From NCBI RefSeq assembly GCF_025143365.1, contig NZ_JALXPE010000016.1:1-64000 (forward strand): a stretch of 64,000 bases of DNA, written 5' to 3'. Of the stretch, positions 25,852 to 33,169 are shown in pieces (the stretch's first letter is position 1; the number at the start of each line of letters is the position of its first letter). Below the pieces are notes generated by a model. That model worked only from the letters and a program-made list of their open reading frames with translations, was not told the origin of the DNA and ran no database searches. This stretch comes from Microbacterium sp. p3-SID336. Lineage in GTDB: Bacteria > Actinomycetota > Actinomycetes > Actinomycetales > Microbacteriaceae. The position numbers and the translations under genes are program-made.

Positions 25852-28800
25852 GTGACGGTGTCGATGCGTGTGCTCAGTGCGGGGGAGGGGTATCGGTATC
25901 TCCTCAAGAGCATCGCGGCCGGTGACACCGGGCGGGACCTTGCGACGTCACTGACCCGCTATTACGCGGAGGCGGGAACCCCGCCGGGATTCTGGCTTGG
26001 TACTGGTTTGACCGGTCTCGAGGATGCGGCCGTCGCGGACGGTGAGGTGGTGACGGAGGCCCAGCTTCGTCATCTGCTGGGACGGGGTGAGCATCCGACG
26101 ACGGGTGAGCAGCTCGGGCGGGCGTACTTCGCGTTCAAGCCGTTGCGGGAGCGGGTGAAGATCCGCACTGGCAGGTTGTCCGAGGATCTGAACGCTGAGA
26201 AGCGGGAAGCCGCGGTGGAGAACATCGTCCGTGAGGAGAAGGAACGCAAGCGCCCGCGCACCGTCGCCGGGTATGACTACACCTTCTCCGTCCCGAAATC
26301 GGTCTCCGTACTCTGGGCCGTTGCAGACGGCGGCACACAGGCACTGATCGGACAGGCCCATCACGCGGCAATCCGGGAAGTCATCGATCTGATCGAGCGT
26401 GACGTCGCGGCGAGCAGGACAGGCACGAACGGTGTCGCGCAGGTCGACGTGCGGGGCGCGGTGGCGACCGCGTTCGATCACTTCGATTCCCGCGCGGGCG
26501 ACCCTCAGCTGCACACGCATGTCGTGATCGCGAACCGGGTGCAGGCAGCGGACGGGAAGTGGCGGACGCTGGATGGCCGGCCCATGCACGCGGCCGTGGT
26601 CGCGTTGTCTGAGCACTACAACGCGGTGCTCGCCGACCACCTCACCCGTGTCCTCGGGCTGGGGTGGGAAGCTCGCGATCGCGGCCGGGACCGCAACCCC
26701 TCGTGGGAGATCACCGGGGTGGGCGACGCGTTGATCGATGAGTTCTCGTCCCGGTCGGCCGCGATCGACACGGAGAAGAACCGGCTCATCGACGAGTACG
26801 TCACGCGTCACGGGAAGTACCCGTCAGAGACGACGATCATCCGGTTGCGCCAGCAGGCGACCCTCGCCACCCGTCCCGCGAAAGAAGTCCGCTCCCTCGC
26901 TGACCTGACCGAGGAATGGCGTGGACGGGCGACCCACGTGCTGGACGAGGAATGCACCACGTGGGCGACGCATCTTCTCGAATCCGGCACCGCCCGGGGA
27001 ACCCTGCGCGCAGATGATCTTCCGCTGGACCAGGCCACCGCGATCGGTGAAGTCGTCGTCGCGCAAGTCGGGGTGAAGCGGTCGACGTGGCGGCGCTGGA
27101 ATCTGCATGCCGAGGCATCCCGGCAGACGATGGGACTGCGCTTCGCGTCCACCACCGACCGGGAAACGATCATCGGCATGATCGTCGACGCCGCCGAGAC
27201 TGCGTCGCTGCGGCTGACCCCGCCTGAGCTCGTCGTCCCGCCAGCGGAGTTCACTCGTCCGGACGGGTCGAGCATGTTCCGTCCGAAGCATCACACGGTC
27301 TTCTCCTCGACCCGCATCCTGGAAGCCGAAGACACCCTCCTCGCACTCTCACAGGCCACGAACGCCCCCGCCGTGCCGCTGCGCACCGTAAGCGCAGTCG
27401 TCTCCCGGCGAGACGCCCGAGGCATCCGGCTGTCGGTGGAGCAGCAGGCCGCGGTGGAGAAGATCGCCGTCTCCGGGCGGAGCATCGACGTGCTCGTCGG
27501 CCCTGCCGGAACCGGGAAGACCACGACCCTCGGAGCGCTGCGCCGCGCATGGGAGAAGAAGCACGGCGCCGGCACCGTCATCGGACTTGCCCCCTCGGCC
27601 GCTGCGGCGGAAGTGCTTGCAGAGGACCTGGGCATCGAAACCGACAACACTGCGAAGTGGCTTCATGAACATGACCACGGCCGATGGGACCTGCAGCCCG
27701 GCCAGCTGGTCATCATTGACGAGTCCTCCCTCGCTGGCACCCTCGCCCTGGAACGCATCGCCACCCACGCCGCCGAGGCCGGCGCGAAGGTCGTCCTCGT
27801 CGGGGACTGGGCGCAGCTGACCGCGGTCGATGCCGGTGGGGCATTCGGGTTGCTCGTCCGGGACCGCGGTGATGCCCCCGAGCTGGCCGACGTGCGCCGA
27901 TTCCACGCCGAGTGGGAGAAGACGGCGTCCCTGCACCTCCGCCTGGGCCGGACCGACGTGATCGACACCTACGACGATCAGGGTCGGATCGTCGTAGGTG
28001 ACTTTGAAGACATCCTCGACGCCGCCTACCGGTCCTGGTACATGGACATCGCCGACGGCAAGAGCAGCCTCCTGATCGCGGAGACCAACGAGACCGTCAC
28101 CGAGCTGAACAGCCGCGCCCGCGACGACCGCATCCTCGACGGCCACGTCTCACCCGACGGCATCCGTCTGCGAGACGGCACCCGCGCCGGGACAGGAGAC
28201 ATCATCATCACCAGGAAGAACGACCGGCGCCTGACCACCGGCGGAGGGGCGTGGGTGAAGAACGGCGACCGGTGGCGCGTCGCCGAACACCACGACGACG
28301 GTTCCCTCACCATCGCACGTGCCGACGCCCGCCACGCCACCACCGTCGTGCTCCCCGCTGGCTACGTGGCAGACAACGTCGACCTCGGATATGCGGTCAC
28401 TGCCCACCGCGCACAGGGCGCAACCGTGGACACTGCGCACGCGATCGTGCACTCGTCTTCAATGACGCGGGAGAACTTCTACGTCGCGATGACCCGCGGC
28501 CGGGCGTCCAACACCGCCTACGTCGCCATCGACCAGGCCCACCTTGAAGAACACCAGCTCCCCGACACCGAGCCCACCGCCCACTCGATCCTCTACGGGG
28601 TCTTGCAGCATGAAGGGGCGGAGAGGTCCGCGCACGAGACGATCGAGGCCGAGCAGCAAGCCTGGTCCTCGATCGCGCACCTCGCCGATCAGTACGAGAC
28701 CGTCGCGCAGGAAGCCCAGGCGGAGCACATCACGGAACTGTTTGCGCGAGCGGGCCTTGACCACGGCCTCGTCGACGAGCTGACAGAGTCGGAAACGTTC

Positions 28801-29373
28801 GGGTCCATCGTCGCCACGCTGCGCCGGGCAGAGGCCGCCGGGCACCGACCGGAACGGCTGATCGACCGCGCACTGAAGGCCGGGCCGCTCACTGACGCCG
28901 ATGACCCGGCGAGCCTGCTGCGCCACCGCGTGCAGCAACTCGCCACGCGCACCAGCCCCGGACGCGGGCGCGGCACCCGGCGACGGTTCATCGCCGGGTT
29001 CATCCCCGAAGCATCCGGCAGCATGCCCGAGGACATGACCCGCGCGCTGACCGAACTACGATCGCTCATCGAACAGCGCGCCCAAGCCCTCGCGGACGAC
29101 GCCCTCACGGAGAAGCCTCCCTGGCTGAAGGCGCTCGGCCCCGAACCTCGTCCCGATTCAGCTGCGAGAGAGCCGTGGGGGACGGTATTGCGCATGGTCG
29201 TCGCCTATCGGGAACGCTACGGGATCACCGACCACACCCCGCTCGGGGCGAAACCGGATGCCACGCAGCAGCGCCTCGATCACGAACGCATCGACGGCTT
29301 CCTTACCAGCCTCCGCCGCCGTGGCACGCCTCCGGCCACGCCCGAGGTCACGCGAGAGGGAATCGGACGGTGA
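25852..29373 (+). CDS. MobF-family relaxase with helicase domain (TraA/TrwC type)
   Basis: This is a 1173-aa protein. The relaxase domain has catalytic tyrosines at Y37/Y38 (RYY) and the histidine triad H210, H221 and H223 in HFDSRAGDPQLHTH. The RecD2-like helicase has Walker A GPAGTGKT at 550-557, IIDESS at 621-626 and GDWAQL at 651-656, with AHRAQGATVD further on. Such proteins nick oriT and unwind the transferred strand. The GTG at 25852 gives the family-typical N-terminus MTVSMRVLSAGEGYRYL; an ATG at 25864 is possible. No coupling protein or secretion genes accompany it. Confidence 0.93.
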   Translation: MTVSMRVLSAGEGYRYLLKSIAAGDTGRDLATSLTRYYAEAGTPPGFWLGTGLTGLEDAAVADGEVVTEAQLRHLLGRGEHPTTGEQLGRAYFAFKPLRERVKIRTGRLSEDLNAEKREAAVENIVREEKERKRPRTVAGYDYTFSVPKSVSVLWAVADGGTQALIGQAHHAAIREVIDLIERDVAASRTGTNGVAQVDVRGAVATAFDHFDSRAGDPQLHTHVVIANRVQAADGKWRTLDGRPMHAAVVALSEHYNAVLADHLTRVLGLGWEARDRGRDRNPSWEITGVGDALIDEFSSRSAAIDTEKNRLIDEYVTRHGKYPSETTIIRLRQQATLATRPAKEVRSLADLTEEWRGRATHVLDEECTTWATHLLESGTARGTLRADDLPLDQATAIGEVVVAQVGVKRSTWRRWNLHAEASRQTMGLRFASTTDRETIIGMIVDAAETASLRLTPPELVVPPAEFTRPDGSSMFRPKHHTVFSSTRILEAEDTLLALSQATNAPAVPLRTVSAVVSRRDARGIRLSVEQQAAVEKIAVSGRSIDVLVGPAGTGKTTTLGALRRAWEKKHGAGTVIGLAPSAAAAEVLAEDLGIETDNTAKWLHEHDHGRWDLQPGQLVIIDESSLAGTLALERIATHAAEAGAKVVLVGDWAQLTAVDAGGAFGLLVRDRGDAPELADVRRFHAEWEKTASLHLRLGRTDVIDTYDDQGRIVVGDFEDILDAAYRSWYMDIADGKSSLLIAETNETVTELNSRARDDRILDGHVSPDGIRLRDGTRAGTGDIIITRKNDRRLTTGGGAWVKNGDRWRVAEHHDDGSLTIARADARHATTVVLPAGYVADNVDLGYAVTAHRAQGATVDTAHAIVHSSSMTRENFYVAMTRGRASNTAYVAIDQAHLEEHQLPDTEPTAHSILYGVLQHEGAERSAHETIEAEQQAWSSIAHLADQYETVAQEAQAEHITELFARAGLDHGLVDELTESETFGSIVATLRRAEAAGHRPERLIDRALKAGPLTDADDPASLLRHRVQQLATRTSPGRGRGTRRRFIAGFIPEASGSMPEDMTRALTELRSLIEQRAQALADDALTEKPPWLKALGPEPRPDSAAREPWGTVLRMVVAYRERYGITDHTPLGAKPDATQQRLDHERIDGFLTSLRRRGTPPATPEVTREGIGR

Positions 29374-29381
29374 GCGTTCCG

Positions 29382-29729
29382 TCAGGACGTGGCGTCGTAG
29401 GCGGCGACGATGGCCGCCGAGACACGTCCCCGATCGCTCACCGTGTATCCGTGATCCCGTGCCCATTCCCGGATCGCCCCCAAGTTCCGAGCCTGCGCGA
29501 CAGAAGATGCCGGGCGCCCGGCTGGGCGACGCCCCGTCAGGCGTGCGGCCGTCAGGTACGGGGTGAGCACCTGCCGAAGTTCATCCGCGTGTGCCGTCGA
29601 CAGGTCGATCTCATACGTGCGGCCATCCAGCCCGAAGGTGATGCTCTCACCGGTCCCGTCGAGCTCGGCGCCATCAAGGTCATCAACGAGCTGAACACCA
29701 TTTTGCGTGCCATGCGTTGATCGTGACAC
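29382..29729 (-). CDS. Lsr2-like nucleoid protein with an apparent N-terminal frameshift
   Basis: Lsr2 bridges AT-rich, often foreign DNA in actinobacteria. The dimer domain (QLVDDLDGAELDGTGESI, then FGLDGRTYEIDLS) and the C-terminal DNA-binding part (IREWARDHGYTVSDRGRV with an RGR hook) are intact. The usual start MARK is present at 29713 but in another frame: ATGGCACGCAAAATGGTG is followed by only two bases before CAGCTCGTT, so one base appears missing near 29694. In the correct frame the nearest start is the GTG at 29729. It may be a pseudogene, a sequencing error, or a real alternative start. Confidence 0.7.
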   Translation of the reverse strand: MSRSTHGTQNGVQLVDDLDGAELDGTGESITFGLDGRTYEIDLSTAHADELRQVLTPYLTAARLTGRRPAGRPASSVAQARNLGAIREWARDHGYTVSDRGRVSAAIVAAYDATS

Positions 29730-29797
29730 ACCACAAGGGCGTCGCATCTCTGCGACGCCCCGGCACCTCACCCCAGTGGGTTCCTATCCATATGCGG

Positions 29798-30568
29798 TCA
29801 TCTGCCCAGTGGCTCCGGGCGGGCGTCGATGCTGTGACCAGTCACCCCGGCGGTGACCGTCGGCGACGCTGGGCCCAGCTGCCGGGCACGCTCCGATGGT
29901 GTCGCCGCCTCGGCCGCGCCAGCGATACTGCGGGTCAAGCCCACGTGTCCCAGCGAGTGATTCCACGACAGGTGATATGCGCCGCTGCGGAACTCCCTAT
30001 CCCACGTCCCGACCGGTGGCGCCTTGTAGACGTGACCGTTCGCGGCTGCAGCCTGCTCCGTCTCATCTCCAAAGTCCCACTGCGCCAAATGCGCGATCGC
30101 TGCCTCCGGACCGCGCTCTTCAAGAACCGAGAGCGCGGCGTCCGCGTCCTCGCCCTGCAAAAACACCACCGACGCCCACGGCCCTTCCTGCTCACCGAAC
30201 CGCCCGGTGAACACCTCCGGCTCTTCGAGCTCGAACGACGCCATCGCCAGCTCGTCCTCATTCAGATACGCCTGCTCATAGACCCACTCCGGGTAGGCGT
30301 CATCCGGCGGGCACATGCCCGAGCGGTATCTCTCGCCTGCCTTAGAGAGGAACCCCGCCAGCACCCCGACCATTCGCGACGCCGACACATCCATCCCGAC
30401 ACCCGCATACAGATCCGTACCTCGATAGACATGCTCGCCGGCACGCACCTCGTACAAGAACTGCATCCGACTCCCGCCGGCCTCCTCGGGCGCGCGGCCT
30501 GTCTTCTCGACCCGCAGCGACATGCCGCCGACCACCGTCGATGCCTTACGATCCAACTCCGAAGCCAT
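29798..30568 (-). CDS. Hypothetical acidic protein
   Basis: This 256-aa soluble acidic protein has no family I recognise. The sequence alternates beta-like stretches (FLYEVRAGEHVYRGTDLY) and helices, and is Asp/Glu-rich between about 95 and 180. I chose the ATG at 30568 because GAGGA lies 8 nt upstream; an ATG 15 bp upstream lacks a ribosome site. It sits between Lsr2 and a toxin-antitoxin pair and is probably an accessory gene of the element. Confidence 0.62.
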   Translation of the reverse strand: MASELDRKASTVVGGMSLRVEKTGRAPEEAGGSRMQFLYEVRAGEHVYRGTDLYAGVGMDVSASRMVGVLAGFLSKAGERYRSGMCPPDDAYPEWVYEQAYLNEDELAMASFELEEPEVFTGRFGEQEGPWASVVFLQGEDADAALSVLEERGPEAAIAHLAQWDFGDETEQAAAANGHVYKAPPVGTWDREFRSGAYHLSWNHSLGHVGLTRSIAGAAEAATPSERARQLGPASPTVTAGVTGHSIDARPEPLGR

Positions 30569-30697
30569 GACCAGTCCTCGCATCTATCTATCCGCTCACT
30601 TGCGTAAAGAGGTACGAGACGACCACCCCACGCAGGGCTGACGACTCCTCTCACGCTCGTGGCCGGGTCAACCTCGCTGAACCGGACGGTGCCACGG

Positions 30698-30703
30698 TAG
30701 AAT
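30698..30703 (+). promoter_or_regulatory. -10 box TAGAAT of a leaderless transcript
   Basis: TAGAAT ends 6 nt before the antitoxin ATG at 30710 (spacer TGGGGC), so transcription would start at or next to the ATG. Confidence 0.6.
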
Positions 30704-30709
30704 TGGGGC

Positions 30710-30943
30710 ATGACGGTGGCTGAGGTGATCCAAGCCGCGATGGCGCTCACGCCCGAGGAGCGATCGCGGGTCGCCGACGTCCTCTACGACGCCGACGCCC
30801 CCGACCAGGCGGTCATCGACGCAGCCTGGGCATCCGTCGCTTCACGCAGGGCTGACGAACTCGAGAACGGCACGGTCACGATGCTCTCTCGCGAGGAAGC
30901 GAACGCCTACCTCGACGCCCGCGCTGCCGAGAGAAGCGTTTGA
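30710..30943 (+). CDS. Addiction-module antitoxin (TIGR02574-like)
   Basis: This 77-aa antitoxin has the short-helix pattern MTVAEVIQAAMALTPEERSR, then a W-containing helix (DAAWASVASRRADELE), typical of the addiction-module proteins paired with ParE/RelE toxins. It would neutralise the toxin encoded directly downstream and probably autoregulates. Its TGA overlaps the toxin TTG by 4 bp, so the toxin is translated only after the antitoxin. Confidence 0.85.
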   Translation: MTVAEVIQAAMALTPEERSRVADVLYDADAPDQAVIDAAWASVASRRADELENGTVTMLSREEANAYLDARAAERSV

Positions 30944-31251
30944 CGCTCCGCGTCGGGTTTCACCCCGATGCCGTGCGTGAGCTGGACGACGCGATCCAGT
31001 GGTACGACCAGGGTGGACAGCACCGCGGCGCGAGGTTCCGCACCGACGTCGACCGGGTCATCGATCGTCTCCTCGAATGGCCGGAGTCAGCCGAGACCAT
31101 CCTCGACACGCCGGCTGGCCGTGTCTTTCGCCATGCCAAGGTTCCTCACTCGCACTACCGCCTCGTCTACTACCTCACCGACGAGGCCCTGAAGATCGTC
31201 GCCATTGCCCACGAACGGCGCATGCCGCTGTACTGGAGCGGAAGAGACTGA
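30940..31251 (+). CDS. ParE/RelE-family toxin
   Basis: This is a 103-aa toxin of the ParE/RelE superfamily. The core has HPDAVRELDDAIQWYDQ, FRTDVDRVIDRLLEWP and RVFRHAKVPHSHYRLVYYL, with the terminal VAIAHERRMPLYW strand characteristic of this fold. ParE members poison gyrase, RelE members cleave mRNA; the sequence does not separate them. It uses a TTG start at 30940 inside the overlap TTGA with the antitoxin stop. Such pairs stabilise mobile DNA. Confidence 0.88.
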   Translation: MTLRVGFHPDAVRELDDAIQWYDQGGQHRGARFRTDVDRVIDRLLEWPESAETILDTPAGRVFRHAKVPHSHYRLVYYLTDEALKIVAIAHERRMPLYWSGRD

Positions 31252-31272
31252 CACGCCGACGGCGACCGCAAC

Positions 31273-31278
31273 TACCCT
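31273..31278 (+). promoter_or_regulatory. -10 box TACCCT of a leaderless transcript
   Basis: TACCCT lies 6 nt (GAAAGC) before the ATG at 31285. Confidence 0.6.
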
Positions 31279-31284
31279 GAAAGC

Positions 31285-31782
31285 ATGGCGACGATCTTCC
31301 TCACCGTGCGGGTCGCGCTCGATGACGTGGATGAGGCGCTCCGCGTTGCGAGCGGCCTCGGATACGAGGCGCGTCCGATCGGCGGCAGGCGCCGCAGCAC
31401 TCTCGTGCTGGTCGAGACGATGACCATCGACGACGCAACGGACGAAGGCGCCGCCGAACAGCGGGTGCGTCACCGTGTCGCTACGGCGTTGACAGAACAC
31501 GGCCTCCAATACGACCTGATCGGTAGCGGGACGGACGCATCGAGCATTACGAAGTCGCTCTTCACGATCAGGCCCATCGGCGCCACCGACGAGACCGACT
31601 CGCTCGAGATCCGCGCCGACAACCGAGCCGAGTTCGAGCAGCGCCTGGCCGCCGTGCGTTCGCTGTTCAGCGGGGAATCGTGGCCGAGTCAGGACCTCGT
31701 CGGATACGAGGTCACCGTCGATGGCCTCGCCGCCGGTGATCCCGACGTGCAGCACCTGCCCTTCCTCCCGAAACGGCGATAG
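31285..31782 (+). CDS. Hypothetical protein
   Basis: This 165-aa, probably soluble protein with mixed alpha/beta pattern has no family I recognise. It begins MATIFLTVRVALDDVDEA and contains repeated short beta-alpha units (LVLVETMTIDD, LFTIRPIGATD), suggesting two related halves. No membrane segment or signal peptide is seen. It has its own promoter with TANNNT spacing typical of chromosomal genes here, so it may already be outside the mobile region. Confidence 0.6.
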   Translation: MATIFLTVRVALDDVDEALRVASGLGYEARPIGGRRRSTLVLVETMTIDDATDEGAAEQRVRHRVATALTEHGLQYDLIGSGTDASSITKSLFTIRPIGATDETDSLEIRADNRAEFEQRLAAVRSLFSGESWPSQDLVGYEVTVDGLAAGDPDVQHLPFLPKRR

Positions 31783-32114
31783 ATCCGCGACGGGCACGTG
31801 CAGACGCCAGCTGGGACGAGTACAATTTGTACTGTGTCACGACCCGTTTCGGCGAGTGCAACAAGCCTTTTGGTACGAGTGGCACGCAGGTGGCACGGCC
31901 GGTCTGCGGAGACGCAGAGACCGCGAGATCACGTGCTTCCCGACGAGAACTGGGACTTCTGACCCGCTCGGCGAAAGCTCGAACGAACGACCCCCTCCGG
32001 TTCCGGCGGAGGGGGTCGTTCTCGTTCGTGACGCAGCCGGATGTGCGAGCGATGGAGTCGGGGGAGGGGAGCTTCGCGCTGCCGTGGCGGGGGCTCGCTC
32101 CGTTTCGCGCCAGG
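31783..32114. other. Probable right junction region of the mobile DNA
   Basis: No gene is supported in these 332 bp. They hold a 13-bp palindrome GTACAATTTGTAC (31820-31832), two GTGGCAC heptamers 11 bp apart (31879 and 31890) and a strong hairpin at 31986-32020 that terminates nothing visible. The repeats resemble integrase arm sites and the whole could be scar sequence from a lost insertion (inference). Confidence 0.4.
31986..32020 (+). terminator. Strong 14-bp hairpin terminator
   Basis: AACGACCCCCTCCG (31986-31999) pairs perfectly with CGGAGGGGGTCGTT (32007-32020) over a 7-nt loop, and outer ACGAA/TTCGT bases extend it. It has the look of a real terminator, yet no gene ends just upstream on either strand within 200 bp. 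Confidence 0.65.
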
Positions 32115-32720
32115 ATGGGACTCGTGATCACAGCGACGAGACGACCCGCCCGCATCCTCCTGATGGGGGCAGCCATGCTCGCGGCCCTCACGGGCTGCGC
32201 GGCCGAGCCGGTGTCCACCGGGCCGCGTGACGGGAGCGCCGCCGCCGACGCCCCTACACCCGAGATCGAAGTGGGCGATGTCCTCACCGCAGAGCAGGCG
32301 ACCGCGCTCAACGACGGGAATGAGCTCATGAAGGCGTATCCGGTCGGGGCCGAGTTCATCGCTGTCGAATGGGGTCAGCCAATTCCCGAGGCGGTGACGA
32401 CCGCCGTCACGGCGCAGGTGGTCGCTGCTGCGCCGACCTGGGGCACGAATACCGACAGCGACGTGAACGCCGCGGCCTGGCAACAGGTGCGCGATGCCAT
32501 GAAGCAGGAGTCCCAGAAGCTCGGGGGCGTCACGATCGCCCTCGTCTCGTGCGCTCAGAGCTTCTCCACGGAGATCAACACCTGGCGCCCGACCTGGGTC
32601 ATGTCGGAGCCCGGTCCGGTCGGCGAGTACGAGTCCAAGGAAGCGGTTCTCGCCCGCGCGGATGCCTGGGCGCAAGAGGGCAGGAAGATGTACGTCGTCG
32701 TCGACAACCTCGGCTGCTGA
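32115..32720 (+). CDS. Putative lipoprotein
   Basis: This 201-aa secreted lipoprotein has an N-terminal Arg-rich region (TATRRPARI), a hydrophobic stretch and the lipobox LTGC, with lipidation expected at that cysteine (about residue 28). The mature part begins with an Ala/Asp/Pro-rich linker and is otherwise unrecognised. The start is uncertain: the ATG at 32115 gives a signal peptide of normal length, while an upstream in-frame ATG at 32052 would add 21 residues. No partner genes are adjacent. Confidence 0.72.
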   Translation: MGLVITATRRPARILLMGAAMLAALTGCAAEPVSTGPRDGSAAADAPTPEIEVGDVLTAEQATALNDGNELMKAYPVGAEFIAVEWGQPIPEAVTTAVTAQVVAAAPTWGTNTDSDVNAAAWQQVRDAMKQESQKLGGVTIALVSCAQSFSTEINTWRPTWVMSEPGPVGEYESKEAVLARADAWAQEGRKMYVVVDNLGC

Positions 32721-32755
32721 CAGAACACGCCGTAGGACCAGCTCGGCATACCCAT

Positions 32756-32780
32756 CCCGCGGACAACATCGTGCCGCGGG
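32756..32780. other. 7-bp hairpin after the lipoprotein gene
   Basis: CCCGCGG (32756-32762) pairs with CCGCGGG (32774-32780). It may end the lipoprotein transcript; no T run follows. Confidence 0.35.
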
Positions 32781-32827
32781 CCTCGACCGCGGGCCCGATG
32801 CTCTGCCGTCCAGTGATGCCTCATGGA

Positions 32828-32833
32828 TAGAGT
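32828..32833 (+). promoter_or_regulatory. -10 box TAGAGT of a leaderless transcript
   Basis: TAGAGT lies 6 nt (CGGGGG) before the ATG at 32840, which supports that start over the in-frame ATG 9 bp later. Confidence 0.6.
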
Positions 32834-32839
32834 CGGGGG

Positions 32840-33169
32840 ATGGGAACCATGCAGTACGGCAGCGGCAGCGAGATCCAGATCGAGGACAGGGCGCTCGCGC
32901 ACCTGAAGGTCGCGATCGCGACGAAGCTCCGCCGCAACGAGAGTTTCACGCTGTCCTGGCGGCACGCCGAGGGTGACACGCCCGGGCGTTCCACCATCTG
33001 GCTTCACCCGTCCATTCCGCTGCGGTTCACGTTCTCGGAGCCGGAGACGCCGCAGCTCAACGCGAAGTGGATACAGGCGCTGATGGTGGAGGCCAGCTCC
33101 TCCGGCGGGATCCGCCTGGTGGACGAGGTCGTCGACGGCCCGGCCGAGGAGACGTCGCGCATCGCATGA
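32840..33169 (+). CDS. DUF7882-type conserved actinobacterial protein
   Basis: This is a 109-aa protein. The sequence GSGSEIQIEDRALAHLKVAI followed by TKLRRNESFTLSW and a later IWLHPSIPLRFTF matches the small family widespread in Microbacteriaceae that is often mislabelled ATP-dependent DNA ligase. No catalytic lysine motif of ligases is present. Function unknown. Its TGA overlaps the next ATG by 4 bp, so it is coupled to the DUF4304 gene. Confidence 0.8.
   Translation: MGTMQYGSGSEIQIEDRALAHLKVAIATKLRRNESFTLSWRHAEGDTPGRSTIWLHPSIPLRFTFSEPETPQLNAKWIQALMVEASSSGGIRLVDEVVDGPAEETSRIA

Larger units (their letters stand above)
7767..31251. mobile_element. Putative mobilizable element with defence cargo (limits approximate)
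   Basis: Between chromosomal-type genes lie DUF2637, ArdC-like, ParB-like, DprA-like, MobF relaxase, Lsr2 and ParE toxin-antitoxin genes, plus a DISARM-like operon. This is a set typical of actinobacterial plasmids and integrative elements. The defence genes look somewhat lower in GC than the flanks by eye. No integrase, tRNA target, VirB/TraG genes or direct-repeat ends were found, so both ends are estimates: left, the last gene of the DUF2637 run; right, the toxin gene. It could also be two adjacent insertions. Confidence 0.6.

Noticed and set aside
29552..29734. Short frame starting with the canonical MARK of Lsr2
   Set aside because: Although it has the expected first residues, its continuation is not Lsr2; the true Lsr2 frame is one base away, so it is treated as evidence for a frameshift, not a gene.
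31801..31985. Possible tRNA or tmRNA remnant as integration target
   Set aside because: No T-loop GGTTCGA sequence, acceptor pairing or CCA end could be recognised, so no RNA gene is called.
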